Of a stretch of DNA of 64,000 bases, positions 25,980 through 36,329 are shown piece by piece. This DNA comes from Seohaeicola zhoushanensis. GTDB lineage: Bacteria; Pseudomonadota; Alphaproteobacteria; Rhodobacterales; Rhodobacteraceae. A program made the position numbers and the translations under genes. Every line of letters begins with the position of its first letter. The first letter of the stretch is position 1. The stretch spans positions 180,101 to 244,100 of the forward strand of contig NZ_BNCJ01000002.1 in NCBI RefSeq assembly GCF_014656415.1, given 5' to 3'. The notes below the pieces were generated by a model, which saw nothing but the letters and a program-made list of their open reading frames with translations, was not told the origin of the DNA and did not search any database.

Positions 25980-26876
25980 ATGTCCGATCCGCTCTCCCAG
26001 GTCATACAGCTGCTGCGCCCCCGCGCCGTGCAGGCCAAGACGATCAGCGGCGCCGGCCGCTGGGGCGTGCGCTATGCAACCTTCGGCGCGCCGGGCTTTT
26101 GCGCGGTGACCGAGGGGCGCTGCCGGCTGGCGGTCGAGGGCGCGCCGCCGCTGGTGTTGGAGGCGGGTGATTTCGTGCTGCTGCCGGCCACTCCGGCCTT
26201 CGAGATGTCGGGCTTCGATCTCGTCCATCCCCGGCTGGTCGATCCCCACCAGTTGCCCGCAACCATCGACGAGATACGGCACGGCCGCCCCGACGGCCCG
26301 CCCGACGTGCGGCTCTATGGCGGTTATTTCGAGTTCGGCTCGCCCGATGCCGGGCTGCTGGTGGCGCTGCTCCCCGCCCAGATCCATATCCGGGGCCTGC
26401 CCCGCCTGACCGAACTCGTTCGCATGGTCGGCGAGGAGGCCACGCGGCAGGAGGCGGGGCGCGAGCTTATCCTCGCCCGGCTGGTCGAGATCCTGCTGAT
26501 CGAGGCACTGCGCGCCGAACCGGGCCGCGACGCCCCGCCGGGCCTGCTGCGCGGTCTCGCCGATGCCCGCATCGCCCAGGCGCTTCGGGCAATGCACGGC
26601 GATGCCGAGCGCGGCTGGACGGTGACGGACCTCGCCCGCGCGGCGGGCATGTCGCGCTCGGCCTTCTTCGACCGGTTTGCCCGGACTGTCGGCCTGCGCC
26701 CGATGGAATACCTGCTGTCCTGGCGCATGGCGCTGGCCAAGGACCTGCTGCGCGCGGGCCACCTGCCACTCGACGAGGTGGCGCGGCGGATCGGGTATGG
26801 CTCGGCCAGCACCTTCAGCACTGCCTTCAGTCGCCATGTCGGCCAGCCGCCGGGCCGTTTCATGCGCGCCGCGTGA
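25980..26876 (+). CDS. AraC family transcriptional regulator with cupin N-domain
   Basis: 298 residues from the ATG before SDPLSQVIQLLRP. An N-terminal cupin-like sensor (about 15-190, with FCAVTEGRCRLAVEG and LEAGDFVLLPATPAFEM) is followed by a C-terminal double HTH: DLARAAGMSRSAFFDRFARTVG and LDEVARRIGYGSASTFSTAFSRHVGQPPG. The target is most likely the divergent SDR gene. Effector unknown. Confidence 0.9.
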   Translation: MSDPLSQVIQLLRPRAVQAKTISGAGRWGVRYATFGAPGFCAVTEGRCRLAVEGAPPLVLEAGDFVLLPATPAFEMSGFDLVHPRLVDPHQLPATIDEIRHGRPDGPPDVRLYGGYFEFGSPDAGLLVALLPAQIHIRGLPRLTELVRMVGEEATRQEAGRELILARLVEILLIEALRAEPGRDAPPGLLRGLADARIAQALRAMHGDAERGWTVTDLARAAGMSRSAFFDRFARTVGLRPMEYLLSWRMALAKDLLRAGHLPLDEVARRIGYGSASTFSTAFSRHVGQPPGRFMRAA

Positions 26877-26925
26877 TCCAGTCGGGCCGCTCGGCCGTAT
26901 CGGTCACAGAAATCGGACCGATGCC

Positions 26926-27273
26926 ATGCTCAAGCCGTTCTCGCTCATGCTCCTCTGCGCCACCCCGGCGCAGGCCGAATACGCCAAGATTGCCGACGCC
27001 GAGCAGTTCCGCGCGCTCGTCGCAGGCAAGACACTGACCCGCCCGCTAATCCGGCTGGAGGTCTCGCCCGCCGGCACCATCAGCGGCACCGGCGCGCGCT
27101 GGGAGGTCTCGGGCCGCTGGACCTGGCAGGACGGCTACTTCTGCCGCGACCTGAACTGGGGCGGCGACGATCTCGGTTACAACTGCCAGGAGGTGCGGGT
27201 GAAGGGCAGCCGCATCCGCTTCACCTCGGACAGGGGCAAGGGGCCCTCGGCCGAATTCCGTCTGAACGACTGA
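26926..27273 (+). CDS. small secreted protein of unknown function
   Basis: 115 residues: signal peptide MLKPFSLMLLCATPAQA, then a compact domain with KTLTRPLIRLEVSPAGTISGTGARWEVSGRWTW and a two-Cys segment DGYFCRDLNWGGDDLGYNCQEVRV (possible disulfide), ending GKGPSAEFRLND. Periplasmic. Similar small secreted proteins occur in Rhodobacterales, but I can give no function. Lies 49 bases after the AraC gene, same strand. Confidence 0.7.
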   Translation: MLKPFSLMLLCATPAQAEYAKIADAEQFRALVAGKTLTRPLIRLEVSPAGTISGTGARWEVSGRWTWQDGYFCRDLNWGGDDLGYNCQEVRVKGSRIRFTSDRGKGPSAEFRLND

Positions 27274-27277
27274 CCGT

Positions 27278-27460
27278 TCAGAAGTCGATGGCGATGCCCT
27301 TCTTCTCCCAGTCGCCATAGCGGGCCGGATCGGGGCCGTCGCGCCCGCCAAGTTCCTTCGGTGGCTTCGGCGCGGCCTCGGCGGCCTTGCGGCGTTCCGC
27401 GGCCTCGGCCAGCGCGCGCTGGGCGGCAGGGGGCAGATCGGGGCGGGCTTCGTCGCTCAT
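27278..27460 (-). CDS. DUF1674 protein, succinate dehydrogenase assembly factor 4-like
   Basis: 60 residues ending GGRDGPDPARYGDWEKKGIAIDF, the invariant tail of DUF1674/SDHAF4, which helps load FAD-SdhA during succinate dehydrogenase assembly. The N-terminal half is low-complexity Ala/Glu. Sdh genes are not nearby. Divergent from rsmB with 66 bases between starts. Confidence 0.9.
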   Translation of the reverse strand: MSDEARPDLPPAAQRALAEAAERRKAAEAAPKPPKELGGRDGPDPARYGDWEKKGIAIDF

Positions 27461-27526
27461 TTGGCTTCCTTTGCAGGGACTGCCCTGTTATAGGCCGCTC
27501 TTCCCGAGGGGCAAGGTTCCAGCGCG

Positions 27527-28801
27527 TTGAAAGACAACAAGACCATTACCGGCGCAAGGGCCGGAGCGATCTACCTGCTCGACCAGGTGCTGGGCGAGCA
27601 ACACCGCCTGATGTCCGAATTGCAGGGCTTCGGCGCGCTTGACGGGCTCGACCCGGCCGACCGCGCGCGGGCAAACCGGCTGGCGCTCGACACGCTGCGC
27701 GGGCTGGAACGCGCCGACCGGATGCTGGCGAAATACCTGCGCAAGCCGCCGCCGCTGACGGTGAAGAACGCGCTGCGCGTCGGCACGGTGGAACTCTGCG
27801 CCGGCGAGGCCGCGCATGGGGTGGTCAACGCGATGGTCGGCCTTGTCGGCGCCGACCGCGCCACGGCGGGCCTCAAGGGGCTGGTCAACGCCGTGCTGCG
27901 CAAGATCGCCGCCGAAGGGCCCGAGGCCTGGAACGCCCTGCGCGTGCCCCGCCTGCCTGACTGGCTGCGCGGCCCGCTGATCGACGCCTGGGGCACGCCC
28001 GCGGTCAACGCCATGGAAGCCGCCCATTTCGCCGGTGCGCCGCTCGACCTCACGCTGAAACCGGCGGCGACAGTCGAGATCCCCGGCGCCGAGCTGCTGC
28101 CGACCGGCTCGCTCCGGCTGGCCCAGCCGGGCCAGATCACCGCGCTGCCGGGCTATGACAGCGGCGACTGGTGGGTGCAGGATGCCGCCGCCGCGCTGCC
28201 CGCGCGCATCCTCGACGCGCAACCGGGCGAGCGGGTGCTCGACCTCTGCGCCGCGCCGGGCGGCAAGACCATGCAGCTCGCCGCCGCCGGGGCCGAGGTC
28301 ACGGCGCTCGACCTCTCCGACCAGCGGCTGAAGCGGTTGCAGGCCAACCTCGTCCGCACCGGCCTGTCGGCGCAGGTCGTCGTCGGCGACGCGCTGGAGC
28401 ACCAGGGCCAGTATGACGCCGTGCTGCTCGACGCGCCCTGTTCCGCAACCGGCACGATCCGACGCCACCCCGACCTGCCGCACGCCCGTGTCGGCGACGA
28501 GATCGGCGGGCTGATCGAGCTGCAGTCGCAGATGCTGGCCCATGCCTGGACGCTGGTGCGCCCCGGCGGACGGCTGGTCTATTGCACCTGCTCGCTGATC
28601 CCCGACGAAGGCGAGGTGCAGGTCGAGGAGGCGCTCGCCGCCTATCCCGACATGCGCGCCGACCGCGCGGCGCTGGGCCTGCCCGGCGTCCACCCGCAAT
28701 GGCTGACCGAGGAGGGCGGGCTGCGGCTGCGTCCCGACTACTGGCCCGAGCGCGGCGGCATGGACGGCTTCTACATCGCCTGCCTGCGCAAGTCCGGCTG
28801 A
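27527..28801 (+). CDS. rsmB: 16S rRNA (cytosine-C5)-methyltransferase, RsmB/NOL1 type
   Basis: 424 residues from a TTG start (no ATG before ITGARAG). N-terminal NusB-like helical domain (about 5-140, ARAGAIYLLDQVL and NAVLRKIA), then the Rossmann methyltransferase with the SAM motif VLDLCAAPGGKTMQLA, the acidic LDLSDQRL, and both catalytic cysteines in LLDAPCSATGTIRRHP and LVYCTCSLIPDEGE. It modifies C967 of 16S rRNA in E. coli. Divergent to the SDHAF4 gene. Confidence 0.92.
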   Translation: MKDNKTITGARAGAIYLLDQVLGEQHRLMSELQGFGALDGLDPADRARANRLALDTLRGLERADRMLAKYLRKPPPLTVKNALRVGTVELCAGEAAHGVVNAMVGLVGADRATAGLKGLVNAVLRKIAAEGPEAWNALRVPRLPDWLRGPLIDAWGTPAVNAMEAAHFAGAPLDLTLKPAATVEIPGAELLPTGSLRLAQPGQITALPGYDSGDWWVQDAAAALPARILDAQPGERVLDLCAAPGGKTMQLAAAGAEVTALDLSDQRLKRLQANLVRTGLSAQVVVGDALEHQGQYDAVLLDAPCSATGTIRRHPDLPHARVGDEIGGLIELQSQMLAHAWTLVRPGGRLVYCTCSLIPDEGEVQVEEALAAYPDMRADRAALGLPGVHPQWLTEEGGLRLRPDYWPERGGMDGFYIACLRKSG

Positions 28802-28902
28802 TCGCCGCCGCCCGTTTCGGGCGGGGCGAAACAGCGGTGACTTGCAGCCGCTTTGACGATATGCTGCCCGAAAGACGCCGGAGAGCGTGAGAGGCAGAGC
28901 GC

Positions 28903-30645
28903 ATGTCGACCCCCGATACCCTTGCCGGACGGCGGTTGCGGTTCCTGAACCGCCTCTACGCGCGCATGAGCAGCCGGCAGAAGGCGGTCAAGGGCTTCGT
29001 CTCGCAGCCCGAACCGCGCACCGTGGGCAGTTTCGCGCGGGGCCGGCAACTGATCGCGGGCAATATCCTCTTCGCCGGCTACCTGGTCGAAAGCCCGAAC
29101 ACCGGTCTGTGGGAGGTCGAGGCCCCGACCGCCGCCTTCGACCGCGAGCGCCACGGCTTCGCCTGGCTCGACGATCTTGCCGCGGTGGGCGACATGGCGG
29201 CGCGCGCCAAGGCGCAACGCTGGCTCTGGGGCTGGATCGAGGCCTATGGCAACGGCACCGGGCCGGGCTGGACGCCCGACCTGACCGGACGCCGGGTGAT
29301 CCGCTGGATCAACCACGCCATCTTCCTGCTGCGCGGGCAGAGCCGCGAGCAGAGCGAGGCCTTTTTCCGCGCGCTGGCCGCGCAGACCTGGTTCCTGTCG
29401 AAACGCTGGAACGCCGCCGCGCCGGGCCTGGCGCGTTTCGAGGCGCTGACCGGGCTGGTCTTCTCGGGCCTCTCGCTGGAGGGGCGCGAGGAGATGGCCG
29501 ATCCGGCGGTCAAGGCGCTGGCGCAGGAATGCGCCACACAGATCGACGCCCAGGGCGGCCTGCCGACGCGCAACCCCGAAGAGCTGCTCGAGGTCTTCAC
29601 CCTGCTGAACTGGGCCGCCGCGGTGCTGCACGAGGTGGGCCGGGGCGCGCCGCACGCCCATACCGCGGCGATCGAGCGGATCGCGCCGACCCTGCGCGCG
29701 CTGCGCCATGCCGACGGCGGGCTGGCCCGGTTCCACGGCGGCGGGCGCGGGCTGGAAGGGCGGCTCGACCACGCGCTGGCGGCCAGCCACGTCAAGCCGG
29801 GCGAGCCGAAGGGCCTGTCGATGGGCTATGCCAGGATGAGCGCGCGGCGCACCAGCGTCATCATCGACGCGGCGGTGCCGCCCTCGGGCGCGGCGGCGGG
29901 CAATGCCCATGCCTCGACCCTGGCCTTCGAGCTGACCTCGGGCCGGCGGCCGCTGGTGGTCAACTGCGGCTCGGGCGTCTCCTTCGGCGCGGAATGGCGC
30001 CGGGCAGGGCGGGCAACGCCCTCGCATTCGACGCTCTGCATCGAGGGCTATTCCAGCGGCCGTCTCGTCGCCGACCCGCGCGATCCGGGCATCGAGTCAC
30101 TGCGCGACACCGCGACCAGGGTGCCGATCGAGCTTTCGGACATGGCCGACGGGCTGCGCTTTCGCGGCGGCCATGACGGCTATGTGAAGAACTTCGGCCT
30201 GACCCATGCACGCACGCTCGAGCTGGCCTTCGACGGGCGCGGCATGGCGGGCGAGGACATGCTGCTGGCGCTCGAAGATGCGGACAAGCGCCGCTTTGAC
30301 AAGGCGATGGATGCCGTGAACCTCGCCGGGATCGGCTTCGACATCCGCCTGCACCTGCATCCCGATGTCGACGCCACGCTCGACCTCGGCGGCGCGGCGG
30401 TCTCCATGGCGCTGAAGAGCGGCGAGATCTGGGTGTTCCGCCACGATGGGGCCTTCGACCTGGCGCTGGAGCCGAGCGTCTACCTCGAGAACGGCCGCCT
30501 CAAGCCGCGCGCCACGCGGCAGATCGTGGTCTCGGGGCGGGCGGTCGGCCATGCCACGCGGGTGCGCTGGACGCTGGCCAAGGCGCATGAGACGGCGGTG
30601 GCGGTGCGCGACCTGGCGCGCGACGAGCCGGTCTTCGAGAGCTGA
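28903..30645 (+). CDS. heparinase II/III-like protein
   Basis: 580 residues. N-terminal helical toroid (about 80-300) containing [14 protein letters not shown] and the repeated [13 protein letters not shown], then a C-terminal beta domain (about 320-560) with [24 protein letters not shown] and the [13 protein letters not shown] segment, as in heparinase II/III family proteins. No signal peptide is visible, which is unusual for a polysaccharide lyase and fits the intracellular, non-catabolic members often seen beside purH and rsmB in Rhodobacterales. Followed after 4 bases by tandem hairpin elements and then purH. Confidence 0.82.
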   Translation: MSTPDTLAGRRLRFLNRLYARMSSRQKAVKGFVSQPEPRTVGSFARGRQLIAGNILFAGYLVESPNTGLWEVEAPTAAFDRERHGFAWLDDLAAVGDMAARAKAQRWLWGWIEAYGNGTGPGWTPDLTGRRVIRWINHAIFLLRGQSREQSEAFFRALAAQTWFLSKRWNAAAPGLARFEALTGLVFSGLSLEGREEMADPAVKALAQECATQIDAQGGLPTRNPEELLEVFTLLNWAAAVLHEVGRGAPHAHTAAIERIAPTLRALRHADGGLARFHGGGRGLEGRLDHALAASHVKPGEPKGLSMGYARMSARRTSVIIDAAVPPSGAAAGNAHASTLAFELTSGRRPLVVNCGSGVSFGAEWRRAGRATPSHSTLCIEGYSSGRLVADPRDPGIESLRDTATRVPIELSDMADGLRFRGGHDGYVKNFGLTHARTLELAFDGRGMAGEDMLLALEDADKRRFDKAMDAVNLAGIGFDIRLHLHPDVDATLDLGGAAVSMALKSGEIWVFRHDGAFDLALEPSVYLENGRLKPRATRQIVVSGRAVGHATRVRWTLAKAHETAVAVRDLARDEPVFES

Positions 30646-30649
30646 GCCG

Positions 30650-30781
30650 CCGTTTTCCGGCGCGGAAAACGGCCGAAATCCTGCGAGGATTTCGCCTGCG
30701 CCCCGGCGCGATCACGAACCGGCCCAACCGCCGCGCCGTTTTCCTCGCCGGAAAACGGTCCGAAATCCGCGACGGATTTCG
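30650..30781. repeat. tandem hairpin element, locus 1
   Basis: Two units, each of two perfect hairpins: CCGTTTTCC/GGAAAACGG (30650-30672 and 30736-30758) and CGAAATCC/GGATTTCG (30674-30694 and 30761-30781), all with 5-base loops. Unit starts are 86 bases apart. It lies between the heparinase-like gene and purH. A related array is at 47935-48047. Confidence 0.9.
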
Positions 30782-30880
30782 GCGCCGACGGAACAACTGG
30801 CGCGACAAGAAAGGCGGTTAACTCTGCCGCGCAGATGCTCTAAAGGCAGCCGCGACTGCTGCCCCAACCTAGGATCCGTC

Positions 30881-32470
30881 ATGACCGACCTGCACCCCGT
30901 CCGCCGCGCCCTGCTTTCCGTCTCCGACAAGACCGGGCTGGCCGAGCTTGGCCATGCCCTGGCCGCCCGCGGGGTGGAACTCGTCAGCACCGGCGGCACC
31001 GCCACCGCGCTGCGCGCGGCCGGTCTGGCCGTCAAGGACGTCTCCGAGCTGACCGGCTTTCCCGAGATGATGGACGGCCGCGTCAAGACGCTGCACCCGA
31101 TGGTCCACGGCGGCCTGCTGGCCCTGCGCGACGACGAGGGCCATGTCGCCGCGATGGAACAGCACGGCATCGGCGCCATCGACCTGCTGGTCGTCAACCT
31201 CTACCCCTTCGAGGCCACCGTGGCCAAGGGCGGCGATTACGACGACTGCGTCGAGAACATCGACATCGGTGGCCCGGCGATGATCCGCGCCGCTGCCAAG
31301 AACCACGCCTTCGTCAACGTTGTGATCGACACCGAGGACTATGCCGCCTTGTTGGCGGAACTCGAAGCCAACGACGGCTCCACCTCGCTGGCCTTCCGCA
31401 AGCGCCTCGCGCTGACCGCCTATGCGCGCACCGCCGCCTATGACGCCGCCGTCTCGACCTGGCTGGCCGGCGCCATCGGCGAGACCACGCCGCGCCGCCG
31501 CGCCTTTGCGGGCACGCTCGCGCAGACCCTGCGCTATGGCGAGAACCCGCACCAGTCGGCGGCCTTCTACACCGACGGCTCGGCCCGCCCCGGCGTCGCC
31601 ACCGCGCGGCAGGTGCAGGGCAAGGAGCTGTCCTACAACAACATCAACGACACCGACGCGGCCTACGAGCTGGTGGCGGAATTCGCGGCGAATGACGCCC
31701 CGGCCTGCGCCATCATCAAGCACGCCAACCCCTGCGGCGTCGCAGTGGGCGAGACCCTGCTGCAAGCCTACGAGCGCGCCTTCGACTGCGACCGCACCTC
31801 GGCCTTCGGCGGCATCGTTGCGCTGAACCGTCCGCTGGACGCGGTGACCGCGCAGGCGATCTCGGGCATCTTCACCGAGGTGGTGATCGCCCCCGGCGCC
31901 GATGACGCCGCGCTGCAGATCTTCGCGGCCAAGAAGAACCTGCGCCTGATGCTGACCGACGCGCTGCCCGATCCTTCGGCGGCAGGGCTGACCTTCCGCC
32001 AGGTCGCGGGCGGCTTCCTGGTGCAGGACCGTGACGCGGGCCGCATCGCCCAGAACGACCTCAAGGTCGTGACCAAACGCGCGCCCACCGCGCAGGAGAT
32101 GGCCGACCTGCTCTTCGCCTGGAAGGTCGCCAAGCACGTCAAGTCCAACGCCATCGTCTATGCCCGTGACGGCGCGACCGTCGGCGTCGGCGCCGGCCAG
32201 ATGAGCCGGGTCGACAGCGCCGCCATCGCCGCCATCAAGGCGCAGCGCATGGCCGACGCGCTCGGCCTGCCGGAAAGCCTCGCCAAGGGCGCCGTGGTCG
32301 CCTCCGACGCCTTCTTCCCCTTCGCCGACGGGCTGATGGAGGCGGCGGCGGCCGGGGCGACGGCGGTAATCCAGCCGGGCGGCTCGATGCGCGACGCCGA
32401 GGTCATCGCGGCGGCCGACGAGGCCGGGCTGGCGATGGTCTTCACCGGCATGCGCCACTTCCGGCACTGA
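30881..32470 (+). CDS. purH: bifunctional AICAR transformylase/IMP cyclohydrolase
   Basis: 529 residues. The IMP cyclohydrolase domain leads with [34 protein letters not shown], then the AICAR formyltransferase domain with [53 protein letters not shown] and the MSRVDSA and [12 protein letters not shown] motifs. Complete to the C-terminal GMRHFRH. It performs the last two steps of de novo IMP synthesis. lspA follows after 6 bases. Confidence 0.97.
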   Translation: MTDLHPVRRALLSVSDKTGLAELGHALAARGVELVSTGGTATALRAAGLAVKDVSELTGFPEMMDGRVKTLHPMVHGGLLALRDDEGHVAAMEQHGIGAIDLLVVNLYPFEATVAKGGDYDDCVENIDIGGPAMIRAAAKNHAFVNVVIDTEDYAALLAELEANDGSTSLAFRKRLALTAYARTAAYDAAVSTWLAGAIGETTPRRRAFAGTLAQTLRYGENPHQSAAFYTDGSARPGVATARQVQGKELSYNNINDTDAAYELVAEFAANDAPACAIIKHANPCGVAVGETLLQAYERAFDCDRTSAFGGIVALNRPLDAVTAQAISGIFTEVVIAPGADDAALQIFAAKKNLRLMLTDALPDPSAAGLTFRQVAGGFLVQDRDAGRIAQNDLKVVTKRAPTAQEMADLLFAWKVAKHVKSNAIVYARDGATVGVGAGQMSRVDSAAIAAIKAQRMADALGLPESLAKGAVVASDAFFPFADGLMEAAAAGATAVIQPGGSMRDAEVIAAADEAGLAMVFTGMRHFRH

Positions 32471-32476
32471 GCGGCG

Positions 32477-32962
32477 ATGCGGGCGCTCTCCCTCGCCGCG
32501 CTGGTCGCGCTGCTGCTCGACCAGGCCAGCAAATACGCGGTGGTGCACGCGATGGGGCTGGCCACGCGCCACCAGATCGACGTGCTGCCGCCGCTGCTGA
32601 CCTTCCGCTACGGCGAGAACCGGGGCATCAACTTCGGCCTCCTCGACGGCGACAGCGACGCCGCGCGCTGGGTGCTGATCGTCTTCTCGCTGATCGTGGT
32701 CGGGGCGGTGCTGGTCTGGGTGCGCCGCAGCCACGCCAGCAACCTGCCGCTGCTGATCGGCGCCGGGTTGCTGATCGGTGGCGCGCTGGGCAACGTGGTC
32801 GACCGGCTGGCCTATGGCTATGTGCTCGACTTCCTGAACATGTCCTGCTGCACCATCCGCAATCCCTTCGTCTTCAACGTCGCCGATATCTTCATCTTCC
32901 TTGGGGCCGGGATGCTGATCCTGTTCGACTCGCGCGCATCCAAGCGCAAAAAGGGATCGTGA
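32477..32962 (+). CDS. lspA: lipoprotein signal peptidase (signal peptidase II)
   Basis: 161 residues, four membrane segments. Family marks DQASKYAVV near the start, the [10 protein letters not shown] box, and the catalytic Asp pair in [16 protein letters not shown] and FNVADIFIF. It cleaves lipid-modified prolipoproteins at the inner membrane. Its neighbour downstream encodes a lipoprotein. Cotranscribed with purH by spacing. Confidence 0.95.
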   Translation: MRALSLAALVALLLDQASKYAVVHAMGLATRHQIDVLPPLLTFRYGENRGINFGLLDGDSDAARWVLIVFSLIVVGAVLVWVRRSHASNLPLLIGAGLLIGGALGNVVDRLAYGYVLDFLNMSCCTIRNPFVFNVADIFIFLGAGMLILFDSRASKRKKGS

Positions 32963-33012
32963 CCCCGGCGGGGATATGCGTTAAAACCCCGTCAACAGGT
33001 GGGAGTGGACCG

Positions 33013-33531
33013 TTGCGGACTTTGGTGGGATTGGTCGTTCTGGCGCTGGCGGTCGGGGTTTCCGGCTGCTCGAACAAGGGTCTGCACGACCTGCGGCACA
33101 ACGGTGACGGCCCCGACGAGTTCCTGGTGATGCCGGCCAAGCCGCTGACCATGCCGGTCGAGCTGCGCGCGCTGCCCGAGCCGACGCCGGGCGGCACCAA
33201 TATCACCGACATCAACCCCAATGCCGAGGCCGTGGCCGCGCTGGGCGGCAAGCCCGACATGCTGGGCCAGACCGCCGTCCCGGCAACCGACGCCGCGCTG
33301 CTGGCCCAGGCCAGCCGCTATGGCGTGCCCGCCGACACCCGCGTCGCGCTGGCCGAGGCCGACGCCAAGTTCCGCAAGCGATCGGCGCGCAGCGGCCGCT
33401 TCCGGCTGTTCCCGGTCGACCGCTACTCGCAGGCCTATCGCCGCGACAAGATCGACCCGTTCGACGAGACCCAGCGCTGGCGCTACTCGGGCCGCGAGAC
33501 CCCGACCTCACCGCCGGCGCGCAACCGCTGA
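33013..33531 (+). CDS. DUF3035 lipoprotein (BamF-like)
   Basis: 172 residues from a TTG start with GGGAG seven bases upstream. Signal peptide LRTLVGLVVLALAVGVSGC with a lipobox Cys at residue 19. The mature part has a Pro-rich stretch GPDEFLVMPAKPLTMP, typical of DUF3035 proteins, some of which are annotated as the outer-membrane assembly subunit BamF; I hold that only as likely. Follows lspA by 50 bases, then a gene for an M16 peptidase. Envelope role is consistent with the neighbours. Confidence 0.8.
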   Translation: MRTLVGLVVLALAVGVSGCSNKGLHDLRHNGDGPDEFLVMPAKPLTMPVELRALPEPTPGGTNITDINPNAEAVAALGGKPDMLGQTAVPATDAALLAQASRYGVPADTRVALAEADAKFRKRSARSGRFRLFPVDRYSQAYRRDKIDPFDETQRWRYSGRETPTSPPARNR

Positions 33532-33622
33532 CGCGCGCTCACGGAATCTTACTTTTCTGCAATCCACTTGAACGCGCCTGCGCGGGGCGTAACTAGTGGG
33601 ACATGCGAGGAAAGGACCTTTG

Positions 33623-34960
33623 ATGAAACGTGTTCTGACGCCCCTTGTGGCGCTGACGCTGATGTTTGCCGCGCCGGTGCGTGCTAACGAGGCGGTCACG
33701 ACCTTCACCCTGGACAACGGCATGATGGTGGTGGTGGTCGAGGACCACCGCGCGCCGGTCGTGCAGCAGATGGTCTGGTACCGCGCCGGTTCCGCCGATG
33801 AACCCGTGGGCGAGAGCGGGGTGGCCCACTTCCTAGAACACCTGCTGTTCAAGGGCACCGACACGCTCAAGCCGGGCGAGTTCTCGGCCACGGTCGCGGC
33901 CAATGGGGGCGAGGACAACGCCTTCACCTCCTACGACTACACCGCCTACTTCCAGCGGGTCGCCGCCGACCGGCTCGGGCTGATGATGAAGATGGAATCC
34001 GACCGCATGGTCAACCTGCGCCTGTCCGAGCAGGACATCGTGACCGAGCGCAACGTGATCCTGGAAGAGCGCAACCAGCGCACCGACAACAACCCCCGCG
34101 CGCTCTTCGGCGAGCAGGTCAGCGCGGCGCAGTTCCTCAACCACCGCTACGGCACCCCGGTGATCGGCTGGCGGCACGAGATGGAAGAGCTCTCGCTCGC
34201 CGACGCGCTCGATTTCTACCGCACCTATTACGCGCCCAACAACGCGATCCTGGTGGTCTCGGGCGACGTGCAGCCGGACGCGGTGAAGACCCTCGCCGAG
34301 GAATATTACGGCAAGATCCCCGCCAACCCCGACCTGCCGCAGCGCTACCGCACGCAGGAGCCGCCGCAGACCGCCGCGCGCCGCCTGACCTACCGCGACG
34401 CCCGCGTGGCGCAGCCCTACATCAGCCGCTCCTACCTCGCGCCCGAACGCAACAGCGGCGACCAGAAGGAGGCCGCGGCGCTCTCGCTGCTGGCCGAGCT
34501 GCTGGGCGGCGGCACCACCTCCTTCCTGACCGAAAAGCTGCAGTTCGACACTCAGACGGCGGTCTATTCCGGTGCCTTCTACAATGGCACCACGCTCGAC
34601 AAGACGACCTTCGACCTGGTCGTGGTGCCGGCCCCCGGCGTGACGCTGCAACAGGCCGAGGAGGCGATGGACAAGGCGATTGCCGATTTCATGCAGAAGG
34701 GCGTCGACGCCGAGATGCTCGACCGCATCAAGATGCAACTCCGCGCTTCGCAGGTTTATGAACGCGACAACGTCAGCAGCATCGGCAACCGCTATGGCCG
34801 CGCGCTGGCGGTGGGGCTGACGGTCGAGGACGTGCAGGCCTGGCCCGACGTGCTGCAATCGATCACCGCCGAGGACATCATGAAGGCCGCGCAGGACGTG
34901 TTCCGCGACGAAAGCTCGGTCACCGGCTGGCTGATGCGCGATGGGGAGGTTACCCAATGA
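33623..34960 (+). CDS. M16 zinc peptidase, catalytic subunit
   Basis: 445 residues with a signal peptide (MKRVLTPLVALTLMFAAPVRANE). Zinc motif HxxEH is VAHFLEHLLFKGT at about residue 70, the downstream Glu ligand fits ERNVILEERNQRT, and the second M16 half ends with MKAAQDVFRDESSVTGWLM. Exported, so a periplasmic processing peptidase of the PqqF/PqqL-like kind. Its stop overlaps the start of the next M16 gene by ATGA, so the two subunits are coupled and probably form a heterodimer. Confidence 0.92.
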   Translation: MKRVLTPLVALTLMFAAPVRANEAVTTFTLDNGMMVVVVEDHRAPVVQQMVWYRAGSADEPVGESGVAHFLEHLLFKGTDTLKPGEFSATVAANGGEDNAFTSYDYTAYFQRVAADRLGLMMKMESDRMVNLRLSEQDIVTERNVILEERNQRTDNNPRALFGEQVSAAQFLNHRYGTPVIGWRHEMEELSLADALDFYRTYYAPNNAILVVSGDVQPDAVKTLAEEYYGKIPANPDLPQRYRTQEPPQTAARRLTYRDARVAQPYISRSYLAPERNSGDQKEAAALSLLAELLGGGTTSFLTEKLQFDTQTAVYSGAFYNGTTLDKTTFDLVVVPAPGVTLQQAEEAMDKAIADFMQKGVDAEMLDRIKMQLRASQVYERDNVSSIGNRYGRALAVGLTVEDVQAWPDVLQSITAEDIMKAAQDVFRDESSVTGWLMRDGEVTQ

Positions 34961-36273
34961 TCCGTTTTGCACTGACCGTCGCGGCCTTCCTCGTCGCGCT
35001 GCCGGCCTGGGCCGAGGTGAAGATCCAGGAAGTGACCTCGCCGGGCGGCATCAAGGCCTGGCTGGTCGAGGAACACTCGATCCCCTTCACCGCGCTCGAA
35101 CTCGGCTTCCGGGGCGGCAATTCGCTCGATGCGCCGGGCAAGCGGGGCGCGACCTACCTGATGACGGCGTTGCTCGAGGAAGGCTCGGCCGAGCTCGACT
35201 CGCGCGGTTTCGCCCGCGCGCTCGAAGGGCTCGCGGCCTCGTTCAGCTACAGCTCAAACGACGATTCCGTCGATATCTCGGCCCGCTTCCTGACCGAGAA
35301 CCGCGACGAGGCGGTGGCCCTGCTGCACCAGTCGATCCACGCGCCGCGCTTTGACCAGGACGCGGTAGACCGGGTGCGCGCGCAGGTGCTCTCGGGGCTG
35401 GCCTCCGACGCCAAGGACCCGCGCGACATCGCCGGCAATGCCTTCTCGGCCATGGCCTTCGGCACCCACCCCTATGGCAGCGACGGCAAGGGCACCATCG
35501 ACTCGGTCACCGCGCTGACCCGCGACGACATGCTCGCCGCGCACAAGGCGGTTTTCGCGCGTGACCGGCTCTATGTCTCGGCCGTGGGCGACATCACCCC
35601 CGAGGAGCTGGGCAAACTCCTCGACACGCTGCTGGGCGACCTGCCCGCCACCGGCGCACCGCTGCCGCCCAAGGCAGATGTGACCATCTCGGGCGGCGTC
35701 ACCGTGATCGACTTCGACACGCCGCAATCGGTGGCGGTCTTCGGCCAGAAGGGGATCGACCGCGACGACAAGGACTTCTTCGCCGCCTATGTGGTGAACC
35801 AGATCCTCGGCGCCGGCGGCTTCGAATCCCGCCTGATGAACGAGGTGCGCGAAAAGCGTGGCCTGACCTATGGCGTCTACTCCTACCTCGCGCCCAAGGA
35901 TCTCGCCTCGGTCTACATGGGCTCGGTCTCCTCGGGGAATGCCACCGTCGCCGAGGCGGTGCAGGTCATCAAGGACGAATGGGCCAAGATGGCGCAGGAC
36001 GGCGTGACCGAGAAGGAACTGGCCGACGCCAAGACCTATCTCACCGGGGCCTATCCGCTGCGCTTCGACAGCAACGGCGACATCGCCGAGATCCTGCTGG
36101 GTATGCAGATGCAGAACCTGCCGATCGACTACATCGCCACCCGCAACGACATGGTGAACGCGGTGACGCTGGACGAGGCAAACCGCGTGGCGCGCGAGTT
36201 GCTCGACCCCGCCAACCTGCACTTCGTGGTGGTGGGCAGGCCCGACGGGCTGACCTCGACCGCGAGCAATTGA
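34957..36273 (+). CDS. M16 peptidase-like, non-catalytic partner subunit
   Basis: 438 residues with signal peptide (MIRFALTVAAFLVALPAWA). Same fold as the preceding gene, but the zinc motif is lost: the equivalent position reads KRGATYLMTALLEEG with no HxxEH. The C-terminal half keeps LMNEVREKRGLTYGVYSYL, the Arg-Tyr site used for substrate binding by M16 partners. It is therefore the non-catalytic half of a heterodimeric peptidase, as in mitochondrial processing peptidase. Translationally coupled to the catalytic gene by ATGA. Confidence 0.92.
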   Translation: MIRFALTVAAFLVALPAWAEVKIQEVTSPGGIKAWLVEEHSIPFTALELGFRGGNSLDAPGKRGATYLMTALLEEGSAELDSRGFARALEGLAASFSYSSNDDSVDISARFLTENRDEAVALLHQSIHAPRFDQDAVDRVRAQVLSGLASDAKDPRDIAGNAFSAMAFGTHPYGSDGKGTIDSVTALTRDDMLAAHKAVFARDRLYVSAVGDITPEELGKLLDTLLGDLPATGAPLPPKADVTISGGVTVIDFDTPQSVAVFGQKGIDRDDKDFFAAYVVNQILGAGGFESRLMNEVREKRGLTYGVYSYLAPKDLASVYMGSVSSGNATVAEAVQVIKDEWAKMAQDGVTEKELADAKTYLTGAYPLRFDSNGDIAEILLGMQMQNLPIDYIATRNDMVNAVTLDEANRVARELLDPANLHFVVVGRPDGLTSTASN

Positions 36274-36329
36274 CGCGGGCGCGTAATTTCCATTGCGGCA
36301 GATGCGCCGGGCGTTAGGCTCGGCGCATC

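Noticed and set aside
32959-33012. Earlier GTG start of the DUF3035 lipoprotein
   Set aside because: It would place 18 polar residues before the signal peptide; the TTG at 33013 has a well-spaced GGGAG and yields a proper lipoprotein signal.
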